Both the position numbers and the translations under genes were made by a program. Under the pieces are notes generated by a model. It did not search any database. It had not been told where the DNA came from and was given only the letters and a program-made list of their open reading frames with translations. From Marinimicrobium hydrolyticum (GTDB taxonomy: Bacteria; Pseudomonadota; Gammaproteobacteria; Pseudomonadales; Cellvibrionaceae): 64,000 nucleotides of DNA. The stretch is from assembly GCF_030848505.1 (NCBI RefSeq), contig NZ_JAVDDU010000003.1:372001-436000 (forward strand), written 5' to 3'. Below, piece after piece: positions 44,258-53,080 of the stretch (its first letter is position 1; each line of letters begins with the position of its first letter).

Positions 44258-44349
44258 GCAGGGGGAGTGTTCAGCAAGCCTCAAAAGAGGGACCTTTTGA
44301 GGCAGTCCCCAGGGAGGGGTTTACGACGTTTGCTGAACACTCACCCTGC
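44258..44349. repeat. modular palindromic element, copy 6 (92 bp)
   Basis: Nearly identical to the 92-bp copy at 2955-3046, with arms 44258-44277 and 44330-44349, the same GCCTCAAAAG hairpin and core, and the same right flank CTTGCTTACGAAG. It lies in the 332-base gap between the CPXCG and slipin genes, close to the slipin stop codon. Confidence 0.9.
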
Positions 44350-44390
44350 GCGGCCCGCAGGCTTGCTTACGAAGTTGCTAGAAACAGAGA

Positions 44391-45155
44391 CTACTTGTTC
44401 GCTGCGTTAAATTGCTTAAGCACGGAACTGATTAGGTCCACCGGCAGCGGGAACACAATGGTTGAGTTTTTCTCACCGGCGATATCAATCAGTGTTTGTA
44501 AATAGCGCAAGGTCATGGCATTGGGGTTTTTGGACAACTCGTCTGCCGCTTCGGTAAGCTGTTTTGACGCCTCGAATTCACCCATAGCATGGATAACCTT
44601 GGCGCGACGTGAACGCTCAGCTTCGGCCTGACGGGCGATGGCGCGCACCATGCTCTCATCCAGATCCACGTGTTTTATTTCCACGTTGCTGATTTTAATA
44701 CCCCAGGAATCGGACGTTTTGTCGAGAATGTCCTGAATATCCTGGTTTAGCTTGTCCCGCTCCGCCAGCATTTCATCCAACTCATGTTTACCCAGGATTG
44801 AACGCAGCGTCGTTTGCGCAAGCTGACTGACCGCCTCGCCGTAATGCTCTACATTGATAATGGCTTTTTGTGGGTCTATGACTCGGAAGTACACCACCGC
44901 GTTAACTTTCACGGAAACGTTATCCCGGCTGATCACATCCTGACTGGGCACGTCCATCACCACGGTGCGCAAGTCGACTTTTTCCACGGTTTGCAAAAAC
45001 GGGATGATGATGACCAGACCCGGCCCCTTAACCGATTGAAAACGCCCGAGCAGGAAGACTACGCCGCGCTCGTATTCGCGCAAGATTCGAATGGCGTAGA
45101 CGACAAGTAACACCACGAAGGTGAGCAATAAACCGACCATATATTCCAGTATCAT
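44391..45155 (-). CDS. slipin (stomatin-like SPFH protein)
   Basis: 254 residues. One N-terminal membrane anchor (about 4-24, [16 protein letters not shown]), then an SPFH/band-7 domain: [65 protein letters not shown]. It oligomerises at the inner membrane and scaffolds membrane microdomains. Its partner NfeD is encoded directly upstream on the same strand (43 bases apart), the classic stomatin-STOPP operon. NfeD protease of Pyrococcus cleaves the C-terminus of its slipin, a likely relation here too. Confidence 0.94.
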   Translation of the reverse strand: MILEYMVGLLLTFVVLLVVYAIRILREYERGVVFLLGRFQSVKGPGLVIIIPFLQTVEKVDLRTVVMDVPSQDVISRDNVSVKVNAVVYFRVIDPQKAIINVEHYGEAVSQLAQTTLRSILGKHELDEMLAERDKLNQDIQDILDKTSDSWGIKISNVEIKHVDLDESMVRAIARQAEAERSRRAKVIHAMGEFEASKQLTEAADELSKNPNAMTLRYLQTLIDIAGEKNSTIVFPLPVDLISSVLKQFNAANK

Positions 45156-45198
45156 AAGTCCTCCACTTATTCCCAGTAAAAGATCTGTTGACAGCCCG

Positions 45199-46608
45199 CT
45201 AGGCGCGTCGAACGGTGAGTATCAACCCGTCCTGTCCAACCACCTCGACCGTTTCCCCCTCGTTGAGCGAGCCATCACCCACGGCATTCCAAAATTCGCC
45301 GTCAATGCTGACTTTGTAACCCTCCTCGGTGATTTGCACGATATGCCCTGCGCGCCCCACCATGGCCTGATCACTGGCAAGGCGGGGCATTCTGAGACTG
45401 CGCCCAAGCATGGTGGCAATAAACAGTACGGCAATACCACCCACAGCGGCGATAGCGCCCACAATCTCGTAGGACACTTCCATACCGGGTACATCGGTAT
45501 CCACCAACATAATGGAGCCCAACACCAGCGCAATAACGCCACCGATGCCTAGCACCCCAAAACTGGGCACAAACATCTCGGAAATAATCATAATGGCGCC
45601 GAGGACAATCAGCGCCACTCCCACATAATTTACCGGTAAAACCTGGAGTGCGTAGAGGCCGATCAATAAGCAAATAACACCGACGACCCCCGGCACCATG
45701 GCGCCCGGGTTGTAGCCTTCCAAAATCAAGCCGTAGATACCGATCAATAACAGAATCGAGGCGATTTGTGGATTGGTGATCAAGCTCAAAAATTCGTTGC
45801 GCCAATCGGGCGCGTACTCAACGATAGGGAGGTCTTCCGTCTCTAAGGTCAGTGGCCCAAAATCCATGACCACTTCCATACCGTGTACCTGAGCCAAAAG
45901 ATCTTTTTGATCCTTCGCCACTACATCAATGACGTTTAATTCCAGCGCCTCACTGGCCGTTGCACTGATGCCTTCTCTGACCGCCCGCTCGGCCCAGTCG
46001 GCGTTGCGGCCATGGCGCTCGGCCAGGCCACGAATAAAGGCCACTGCGTCATTGACCATCTTGCGCTCCATGGCGTCGCCCGTAGGTGCACGAGGCTCCG
46101 CGTCTTCTTCCTCGCGCTCCTCCTGGTCCGCGTCTTCTTCATTATTCGCCCGCTCATTATTATCCCGATCATCATCAGCCCCCGGGACGGGAGCACCGCC
46201 CATTTGGACGGGCGTCGCGGCGCCCATACTGGTGGACGGCGCCATGGCCGCCACATGGCTGCCATAAAGTATGTAAGTGCCCGCACTCGCCGCGCGCCCA
46301 CCGGATGGGTGTACATAAGTGATCACGGGTATGGGAGCCGCCAGAATGGCTTTGATGATATCGCGGGTGGAGACGTCCAGGCCGCCGGGGGTATCCATGC
46401 GGATAATAATGGCCTGTGCACCCTGTGCGTGGGCGCGCTCCATGGAACGGGTGAGGTAATCTGTTGTGGCGGGGCCTATAGCTCCGTCAACGATGAGTTC
46501 GGCCACATGAGGTTCAGCCTCTGTATCCGCCTGGCCGCTAAGGCCAAGGACCGCCAAAGCGATGCAGCATAGGAAGAGAAATCGGCGCGTCAGGGTTTGA
46601 TGTCGCAT
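45199..46608 (-). CDS. NfeD membrane-bound serine protease (stomatin partner)
   Basis: 469 residues. Signal peptide about 1-26. A ClpP-like domain (35-255) has [15 protein letters not shown], the nucleophile Ser108 in [12 protein letters not shown] and a probable base Lys183 in MERKMVNDA. Several transmembrane helices (about 275-395) and a C-terminal OB-fold (about 405-469, [21 protein letters not shown]) follow. Between Ser and Lys lies an unusual acidic insertion (about 144-172) rich in Asp, Glu and Asn, roughly doubling the usual Ser-Lys spacing. It forms an operon with the downstream slipin and probably trims it or another hydrophobic substrate. Confidence 0.93.
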   Translation of the reverse strand: MRHQTLTRRFLFLCCIALAVLGLSGQADTEAEPHVAELIVDGAIGPATTDYLTRSMERAHAQGAQAIIIRMDTPGGLDVSTRDIIKAILAAPIPVITYVHPSGGRAASAGTYILYGSHVAAMAPSTSMGAATPVQMGGAPVPGADDDRDNNERANNEEDADQEEREEEDAEPRAPTGDAMERKMVNDAVAFIRGLAERHGRNADWAERAVREGISATASEALELNVIDVVAKDQKDLLAQVHGMEVVMDFGPLTLETEDLPIVEYAPDWRNEFLSLITNPQIASILLLIGIYGLILEGYNPGAMVPGVVGVICLLIGLYALQVLPVNYVGVALIVLGAIMIISEMFVPSFGVLGIGGVIALVLGSIMLVDTDVPGMEVSYEIVGAIAAVGGIAVLFIATMLGRSLRMPRLASDQAMVGRAGHIVQITEEGYKVSIDGEFWNAVGDGSLNEGETVEVVGQDGLILTVRRA

Positions 46609-46901
46609 CGGTAAACCTCCGATCTACAGCCTAACAGATGGCTTCCAGGGACTCTAGCATCTGCACCGACCTGGCGGAATAGCTTTCTCAACAGGCCTCC
46701 CGGGCACCTTCCCGCTAAGGTTCCCACTCCCTGATCCGCTCGCTTGGCTCGCTCTCGTGACCAGCATCCGCCCACAGAATGATTCCGTGGCCTCATCGAT
46801 TGTTATTCCCACACGCTAGGACTAAACTCTATGCCAACTCTCTCGCCAATTTCGACCGCACCCGCGGTCTCTTCTCTACCTACCGAATACGGAACACTGA
46901 T

Positions 46902-47165
46902 ATGAACGACGATCAAGACGATTACGAAGTTACCCTCTCACCCTTAAGCCGCACTGTGGAACAAAATGGCCACAAAGTGAGTATTGAAATTTACCAGGAT
47001 GAAGAGGACGGCTGGATTCTTGAAATCGTGGATGAAGAAAATAACTCCACGGTTTGGGACGACGTGTTTGATTCCGATCAGGAAGCCCTGGATGAAGCAC
47101 TGGATACGATCCGTGAAGAAGGCATCGAATGCCTGGTCGCCTCGGTAGGTTGGGGCGAAAAATAA
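46902..47165 (+). CDS. small acidic hypothetical protein
   Basis: 87 residues from the ATG at 46902; the longer in-frame start at 46779 adds an implausible basic segment. It is very acidic and contains LSPLSRTVEQNGHKVSIEIY, GWILEIVDEENNSTVWDD and DQEALDEALDTIREEGI, a pattern I recognise from uncharacterised proteins of Pseudomonas and relatives. No known domain or function. Cytoplasmic by lack of signal. About 290 bases with no visible gene separate it from the divergent NfeD gene. Confidence 0.75.
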   Translation: MNDDQDDYEVTLSPLSRTVEQNGHKVSIEIYQDEEDGWILEIVDEENNSTVWDDVFDSDQEALDEALDTIREEGIECLVASVGWGEK

Positions 47166-47166
47166 C

Positions 47167-47194
47167 ACTTTGCCCAGCCGGGGCCGGGCAAAGT
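47167..47194. terminator. hairpin between convergent genes
   Basis: ACTTTGCCC / GGGCAAAGT, a 9-bp perfect stem with additional inner GGCC pairing, fills the 30 bases between the two stop codons. T-runs are short on both sides, so it is a weak bidirectional terminator. Confidence 0.6.
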
Positions 47195-47195
47195 T

Positions 47196-48788
47196 CTAAA
47201 CCGGCTGGTCGATGGTGCCATTGCAAATGGGCGTAAAGGCGGTCAGTCGATCCATGGCCGTGCTGTTGCCCAGTCCATGTCCGGCAAAGCGGCTGGCAAA
47301 CTGGCCTTGATCACCATGCAGCGCCATGTAATTTAATGCCACCGCTTCCACCAACAAATTGACGTTATTGGCCACCGAAGTCGAGGCGGTTTCCACGTCT
47401 CCGCTGGGTCGCATATACCCGATTTGCTGATGACGCTCGGAACTGCCGCTGGTTTCCATCAGTTGCGGGCGCCCGCCTGGGTTGTACACCAAAAAGAAGG
47501 ATGCGGCGGTCTGTTGACTGTCGCCAGTCCAAACACCTTTGCCACGCCCAGCGACGGAATTGTCGATCATCCCATTACTGAAAACTGAGCCATCGCTAAA
47601 CACATACACCATAATGGGTAGGCCTTTGCGCGCCGCGTACTCCAGACAGGCCCCCATGCAGCGGCCAGCGCGCAGGTCGCGAATTTCGCCTGTGCCTCGC
47701 TCACCCGTGTGGTAATCATAACCACCCATGGTAATGGTGCCGGCGCCCGCGCGGCCCTCTACCACCAGCTTCATGACTGAGGCGGTTTTGCGAAACTCGC
47801 CATCGCTGTTGAACTCTTCATCGCTGAAAATACCCGTGGGACCCACGATGTCCGGATCCAGCTCCGGATCAATGGACGCGGGGTCACCGAAACGCGCGGC
47901 CAAGTCAGCGCTTTTCACGTAGCCACAGCGCAGCAACTCTTTAAGTTGTGCATCCCGTGCTGACGCGGTGCCAGTGTTCACATTCTGCAAACGCGCATCA
48001 CTGATGCGGTAAATGGATTCCATCACCGCCACGGTATCCTGTTGATCCATCAGACTCACCAAATCGCCCACGTCCACCAGACCGGTTACGTCGCTGGGCC
48101 GGTCCACTTTTGTTGGCCGCACTTCCGGATTGATCATCGACGCTGGTGCCAAAGAGTTCCCACCCGACTCGCTGGTGCGTGAACCGACCAGGGCCAGTAG
48201 TTCACCGTCAGCGCCGGCGCGGTTAATGGCGTACATGGGGTTGTGGGGATTGTTACCGGTGTCGTTTTCCGAACGGGCGGGGATGACAGCACCGTTGATA
48301 TTAGCGGCATGGCTGCCCGCTTTTTCCAGAATGCCGGCGAGAAATTGGCTGTCGCTGTGAAACGCCAAGCCCAGTTCGGTGTTAATAAAATTCTCTGTCG
48401 AAGAGGCTGGGGTCATATCTCCCGGCACACCCTGCTTGCTGTAGCCGGCGGTGCTGAGAAAATCCAGTTGTCCGCCCGGCCCGCCCACCAAAACATTGGT
48501 GCCGGCCATGCTGGCGCCACCGGCCAGGTCGAAACAAATAAACGGAATTTTGCCCGCGCCCTGAGTGGCAATTCCGCATTCTTCCATCATGGCTGCAATG
48601 TCATTGGACAGATTCACTTCCTGAGCCAGCGCGGAGTTCACCAGCAGGCCACTCAGCGAGCCGCCGATGATGGTACCCATACCCGCTTTAAAACCCTGGG
48701 AAATTAAATCCCGGCGAGTAAGAGGACGGCTGTGGTCGTTCAAATACAACGGCGCATCCGGGTGCAGAGGGGCTTGCGGTTTGGTCAT
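47196..48788 (-). CDS. DUF1501-like secreted protein with Tat-like signal
   Basis: 530 residues. The N-terminus has an RR motif (LTRRDLISQGFKAG) followed by a hydrophobic stretch to SALAQ, a Tat-type export signal. The mature part has FICFDLAGGASMAGTNVLVGG early and FVYSDGSVFSNG-like later segments (VYVFSDGSVFSNGMIDN), which recall DUF1501 proteins of the alkaline-phosphatase superfamily. The match is by pattern only. It is the third gene of the minus-strand cytochrome unit (58 bases after the LamG gene). DUF1501 genes commonly pair with cytochrome-domain partners in planctomycetes. Function unknown. Confidence 0.6.
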   Translation of the reverse strand: MTKPQAPLHPDAPLYLNDHSRPLTRRDLISQGFKAGMGTIIGGSLSGLLVNSALAQEVNLSNDIAAMMEECGIATQGAGKIPFICFDLAGGASMAGTNVLVGGPGGQLDFLSTAGYSKQGVPGDMTPASSTENFINTELGLAFHSDSQFLAGILEKAGSHAANINGAVIPARSENDTGNNPHNPMYAINRAGADGELLALVGSRTSESGGNSLAPASMINPEVRPTKVDRPSDVTGLVDVGDLVSLMDQQDTVAVMESIYRISDARLQNVNTGTASARDAQLKELLRCGYVKSADLAARFGDPASIDPELDPDIVGPTGIFSDEEFNSDGEFRKTASVMKLVVEGRAGAGTITMGGYDYHTGERGTGEIRDLRAGRCMGACLEYAARKGLPIMVYVFSDGSVFSNGMIDNSVAGRGKGVWTGDSQQTAASFFLVYNPGGRPQLMETSGSSERHQQIGYMRPSGDVETASTSVANNVNLLVEAVALNYMALHGDQGQFASRFAGHGLGNSTAMDRLTAFTPICNGTIDQPV

Positions 48789-48846
48789 AATGACACCTTG
48801 GTTTGGTCATGGCGGCGGGCTCTCACCCACCGCATCGATCGTTCGT

Positions 48847-51393
48847 TTATTGCAGCAGCATCACAGCACTGCCCATAACCGCCGCACACGCGGCCTTTAC
48901 GGTCAGGGCGGTACGCTGCGTGCCACAGTGGCTGCCGCAGTCGGTCATGATATCGATCAGACTGTTCAACTCGGCGCGCACGGCAGCGGGCTCGGCCTGG
49001 TTGGCCAGGGCTTCTCCTTCTATCTCGCCCGCCAACAAATGGCTAAGCAAGGGCTCGATAATTTGCTCACGCCCCTGCGCGTCGAAGGCACTGTTAGCCG
49101 GTGCGGAAAAATCAAAACCCGGGAAATAACTGGCCCGCAGGCTGGAGTCTTCAACCAGCGCGTTGCAATAGGACACACTCAATTGGGTAATGCCCATCTG
49201 GTGGGCGGTAAGAAAACCTTCGAGCCCTGGTGCGCTGGGCATTTGCTCGCGCACATTGCGATAGGTGTTGGCAACGGAAGTTGTCGTGTGCGGCACACGG
49301 GTAAGAGCGGAAAGCGTCGCGTTGATCTGCGCGAACGTGCGCAAGCCTATATAAGCTTGGCCTTCAATATCCACAAAGCATTCATCGGGCGCTGGCTCGA
49401 CACTGCATTCACCGGCTGGACCGGCAACCACGCGCGCATACTCATGGGCACCCAGCCGATCAAAGGTGAGAAAGAATTGATCATTCTCCGCGCCTTGTTG
49501 TATTTCGACAAGGGTACCCAAATTTGACAAGGCTTGACGCCCGTCTTCAAAGGCAGAGCTATCCAGAGAAAGATTCAGGTTGGCAAAGGCCTGACTCACT
49601 GCCACTTCGCTACCGTTCACACCAATGCGCAACCCCTCCAGGGGTGTGGGCGGAACCTCTTGCGCTTCCAGCGTCAGGAAAAAGGGTTCGGCAAACAGGT
49701 AGCTGTAATCGTCAAACTGTTGCGCCTCGAACACCACGTACGCACCGGGCACCTGAATTAGTTCGGAAATGTTAAACAACAGATAAAATCGCGCACCCAC
49801 GCCCACTTCGAAGTTGGCGGCAATGGCTTCGGCGCTCAAGGCTCGATTGTGCACAGCCAAAAAACGGATGGCGCCGCGCCAGGGACTGTTGCTGGTGACT
49901 TCATTGCCCAGAACCAGCGCAAAGGTTTCGTCCCAGTCCGTTAATGGTTCACCCGCGAACGGGTCTTCATCGCCGGTAAACTCCCCGTTGACGTATATAC
50001 GCCGGCCATTGACGGGATCAAAGGTCACCACCACATGCTGCAAGGTGGCCTGCAGGCGCTCATCTGCATCGTTGGTGGACATAGCCGGGAGGCCGTTGGC
50101 GTTGGTGGCGCCACTGCGGTTAAGCATGTCGTAGTTGTACATGGACTGGCCAAGGGTAAAATTGCGCGTGTTGGCGCTACCGGAGTAACTGACAATGCGC
50201 GCTGTATCGCCTCCGCCATCACCCTGCACCACGTTGTCTGGAATCACCCAAGCTTCGACACTGTATTCACCGGTACCCGTAATCAGTTGATGCAGTTTGC
50301 CGCTGCCACTGGTGGAGGCCTGGGCCTTGCCGTTGCGGCCATCACTGTTCAGGCGGATACCCCAGGAACTCATCCACGAATAGTCTCCAGACAATTCCAG
50401 GTTGGCGGCGGGCTCAATGCCACTGGTGTCGTAGGCGATGTGGCCTTCACGAGTCTGGAATTCGTATTTGGCGATTACGTGGGTATCGACGCGTCCACCA
50501 CTGCTGGCCACTATGCCATCCCCCAACGTAAGAGCGCGGCTGATCACCAGATCGGGATCCACTTCGGTTTGGGGAATACTGTCCGCAAAATTCTGAATGG
50601 CCGCCGTCATGGCCGCAGCACTGGCGGCACAGTCGTCGCCCCAGCAGTTATGGCCATCGTCCGCTAACCGACGCACCAGACGAGAGGCGGAAGGGTCGTC
50701 CAGACGCATGCGCGAACGGGACGCGTCATACGCTTGGCTGACACTGGCGCTGCCCACATAGGGCTGTTGACGTGTTTGAGCCGTGGGGGCATGACAACTG
50801 CTGCAGTGTGTTTCCAGGAGCGGATACACCGTGGTGGCAAAATCGCCCGGCTCGCCGGGAAACACTTTACTCGCGCCCACTTCGCGGTCAGGCGGAGCTT
50901 CAAAAGTAATGGTAGTGGCGATACTGCCGGAGGCGGCCGCCCAGGCTTCGATGTAACCGGCCACGATGGTGGCGCAGGCTTCGGCGCTGGCTAGCCAGCA
51001 TTGATGCCCCTCGGCCACTTTGGTCACCAACCGGGAATTGGCCGGCGCGGTGAGATCCACCACCGTGTTCGCTGCGGTATAGGCGAGATTGATGTCGTCA
51101 TCGCGCACGAAAGTGGGCTCTTGCCCGCCGGCGCCATGACAACTGCCACAGCGGTTTTCCATGGCCAGTGGGTTCCACACCGCCAATCGAAAAGCCTGAA
51201 TATCGTCGGTCTTTGGCGCTGGACCCTGATACCTGGGTTGGTTTGGGTTGTTTGTACCTGGGTCGATGTTCTCGCGCACCGGAGTGCCGCTGCCGGAGCC
51301 ACAGGCTTGCAGGGCGAACGCCAGACACAGCAGGCTGAGTCGCACCCAGGTGCGCGAAGAATAGAAGTCTGTGATCTGGCTCGCTGTGTTCAC
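48847..51393 (-). CDS. diheme cytochrome c / LamG lipoprotein
   Basis: 848 residues. Lipobox ALQAC (Cys31). Two heme-binding motifs, CGSCH (82-86) and CSSCH (197-201), each precede a C-W-x-C-type disulfide region (CWLASAEAC, CWGDDC). A LamG/concanavalin-like domain (about 365-540) has EYSVEAWVIPDNVVQG, HVVVTFDPVNGRRIYVNGEF and FLAVHNRALSAEAI. The C-terminal 300 residues include further cysteines (DCGSHCGTQ) but no known domain. It is predicted to be anchored in the envelope, combining electron transfer with ligand binding. It lies 81 bases downstream of the DUF1585-like cytochrome gene. Confidence 0.85.
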   Translation of the reverse strand: MNTASQITDFYSSRTWVRLSLLCLAFALQACGSGSGTPVRENIDPGTNNPNQPRYQGPAPKTDDIQAFRLAVWNPLAMENRCGSCHGAGGQEPTFVRDDDINLAYTAANTVVDLTAPANSRLVTKVAEGHQCWLASAEACATIVAGYIEAWAAASGSIATTITFEAPPDREVGASKVFPGEPGDFATTVYPLLETHCSSCHAPTAQTRQQPYVGSASVSQAYDASRSRMRLDDPSASRLVRRLADDGHNCWGDDCAASAAAMTAAIQNFADSIPQTEVDPDLVISRALTLGDGIVASSGGRVDTHVIAKYEFQTREGHIAYDTSGIEPAANLELSGDYSWMSSWGIRLNSDGRNGKAQASTSGSGKLHQLITGTGEYSVEAWVIPDNVVQGDGGGDTARIVSYSGSANTRNFTLGQSMYNYDMLNRSGATNANGLPAMSTNDADERLQATLQHVVVTFDPVNGRRIYVNGEFTGDEDPFAGEPLTDWDETFALVLGNEVTSNSPWRGAIRFLAVHNRALSAEAIAANFEVGVGARFYLLFNISELIQVPGAYVVFEAQQFDDYSYLFAEPFFLTLEAQEVPPTPLEGLRIGVNGSEVAVSQAFANLNLSLDSSAFEDGRQALSNLGTLVEIQQGAENDQFFLTFDRLGAHEYARVVAGPAGECSVEPAPDECFVDIEGQAYIGLRTFAQINATLSALTRVPHTTTSVANTYRNVREQMPSAPGLEGFLTAHQMGITQLSVSYCNALVEDSSLRASYFPGFDFSAPANSAFDAQGREQIIEPLLSHLLAGEIEGEALANQAEPAAVRAELNSLIDIMTDCGSHCGTQRTALTVKAACAAVMGSAVMLLQ

Positions 51394-51474
51394 GCTAGTT
51401 ATCCCAAGTGTTTTGTTGTGCGCCCGTTCCAGGGCTTAAGAACTGAAATGCCACTGCTGGCTACAGAAGCTCGC

Positions 51475-52701
51475 TCAGTCTCCCATGCAGTGGATCGCGG
51501 TCTCCTCGAACACCGTCCGCAAGTTGTAGTCGTTGGCCTTAAACTCTTGAGTGGCCAATCCCAACAGCTCGCGGTCCTCGGCGTTGGCGGGTCTGCGCAA
51601 GCAAACTTTGCGGAACACTTTTTCCACTTGGCAACTGGCAAAGGCGTCGCTGTGTGCCAGTTCGCGGCCCATGGTTTTTGCGCCCTGACCGCGGCCTTCC
51701 AGGCTGTCATCCCAGCCCAGGGCGGCGTTGGCCCCGTCGCGCCAGTAGTTTTCCCAGCTGTCGTCCGGGGTCGCGTAACCGTAGCGGAAGGTATTGGCGT
51801 TAATGTGATACTTGGCCACTACACGGGTGCCGGTCTGCGGGTCAGTGTCGCCGTCTCTGTTATAGGTCAGGTGACCAGCACCGCCCTCGGGGTCAGAGTC
51901 AGGGTCGTATTGCCATTCGTAGTAGGCGTAGGCCTGGGCCATGGGGTCCATGCCGTTATGGCATCCCATGCAGTTATTGAGAAACACCCGGCTATCGCCG
52001 CCGGGGCTGCGGCTGACATCCTGGCGAATGCGATCCGGTGGCGGCGCCGCGTCATGCACCTGCTCCAAGTCCCGACACAAGTGGTTTAACAAGGTAAAGC
52101 GGAACATGGCGCGGTTGGTGCCGGCATAGAAGAAAGCTCGGGCGCCAGCGCGGCTGGTCATTACTCCAGCCGTGGCTTCACTGGGCAGACCGGTCACGCT
52201 GGATTGCGTGCGCCCATCAAGGGTATCGCGCAAACTGATACCCTGCTGTTCGATGGCTTCGTAATGCGCGTTGTTACTGTTGGAGTGGGGAGGCAGTCCG
52301 TTGGCGGTACTGACATAAATGACATCGTCATAGAGAAGCGTGCGGATATCAGCGCCGTCGATAACCAGCCCGATAAACGTTGCGGTGTAATCGTTCAGCG
52401 CAGCAAATTGATTTTGATCGCGGTTTGTCCAGGGCGTGGCCATATCCTTGAGCGTAATGCTGTAGAAAGTTTCGGTGTCCATCGCTGTACGCACCGCCGC
52501 TCGGACCTGACCATTAGCGATCAACTCGCTCATTTCCAGGAGAACTTCCTGCGACGGGGGCACGGCGGCAAGGCGATTGTGGATCTGTAGAGCCTGTTCC
52601 CTGGGACCCGCGAGGGCACTGGCCGCCTGGCACAGAATCAATAGGCAACCAAGATGCATTGGCTTGAGCAGCCACCTGGGCAGGTTGGTGTTCTTGGTCA
52701 C
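51475..52701 (-). CDS. secreted monoheme protein (DUF1592/DUF1585-like)
   Basis: 408 residues from a GTG at 52701 with GGGAGC about 7 bases upstream, giving a normal signal peptide (HLGCLLILCQAASALAG). A longer ATG frame at 52806 would bury the signal. One heme motif, NCMGCHNGMDPM (Cys244-His248). The C-terminal LRRPANAEDRELLGLATQEF followed by TVFEETAIHCMG resembles the ends of planctomycete DUF1592/DUF1585 proteins. It is first in the minus-strand unit of three secreted proteins. Role unknown; redox partner of the LamG cytochrome is an inference. Confidence 0.75.
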   Translation of the reverse strand: MTKNTNLPRWLLKPMHLGCLLILCQAASALAGPREQALQIHNRLAAVPPSQEVLLEMSELIANGQVRAAVRTAMDTETFYSITLKDMATPWTNRDQNQFAALNDYTATFIGLVIDGADIRTLLYDDVIYVSTANGLPPHSNSNNAHYEAIEQQGISLRDTLDGRTQSSVTGLPSEATAGVMTSRAGARAFFYAGTNRAMFRFTLLNHLCRDLEQVHDAAPPPDRIRQDVSRSPGGDSRVFLNNCMGCHNGMDPMAQAYAYYEWQYDPDSDPEGGAGHLTYNRDGDTDPQTGTRVVAKYHINANTFRYGYATPDDSWENYWRDGANAALGWDDSLEGRGQGAKTMGRELAHSDAFASCQVEKVFRKVCLRRPANAEDRELLGLATQEFKANDYNLRTVFEETAIHCMGD

Positions 52702-53080
52702 AATAGCTCCCGTAGCGCTGAGTTTTTGATATTTATGGAAAACGTTACCTGAGCGAAACCGCACACCCAGTCCTTTTTTGTCATTATAGAGAGACAATGT
52801 CGCCAATCATGTGGCCATCTAACCGCCATTTTTGTTAATCCCGTCACAAACCCGACAATCGGGTGGAAAAATCCGACCAAGGGATTCCCAAAGCCAATGG
52901 GTGGCGCCGATAATTCCCTAGTAGTTCGCCACTTATTGGTGACTTATGAGGGCGACCTACACTAACGCATACCAATAATCACCAAGGCCGGGTCGACTCA
53001 ACGATGCTCACCAACCTTTACCACCAGACGCCGCTAACGGACTGGGCCCAAGGCTTCATGCCCGGCCAGAGCGTTCGCTT
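52702..53080. other. 379-bp divergent promoter region of the cytochrome cluster
   Basis: This region separates the two divergent units. It contains an inverted repeat, ACCCGA-CAA-TCGGGT (52850-52864), a candidate operator, and T-rich stretches. No small gene was supported. The promoters of both units must lie here. Confidence 0.45.

Noticed and set aside
44164-44505. 113-residue frame containing GFTTFAEHSPCAARRLAYE
   Set aside because: It is element copy 6 translated and overlaps the slipin 3' end. Apparent similarity to other proteins reflects the repeat.
51001-52089. 362-residue plus-strand frame opposite the cytochrome genes
   Set aside because: Antisense to two genes with signal peptides and CxxCH motifs; it has no domain and only reflects GC-rich codon structure.
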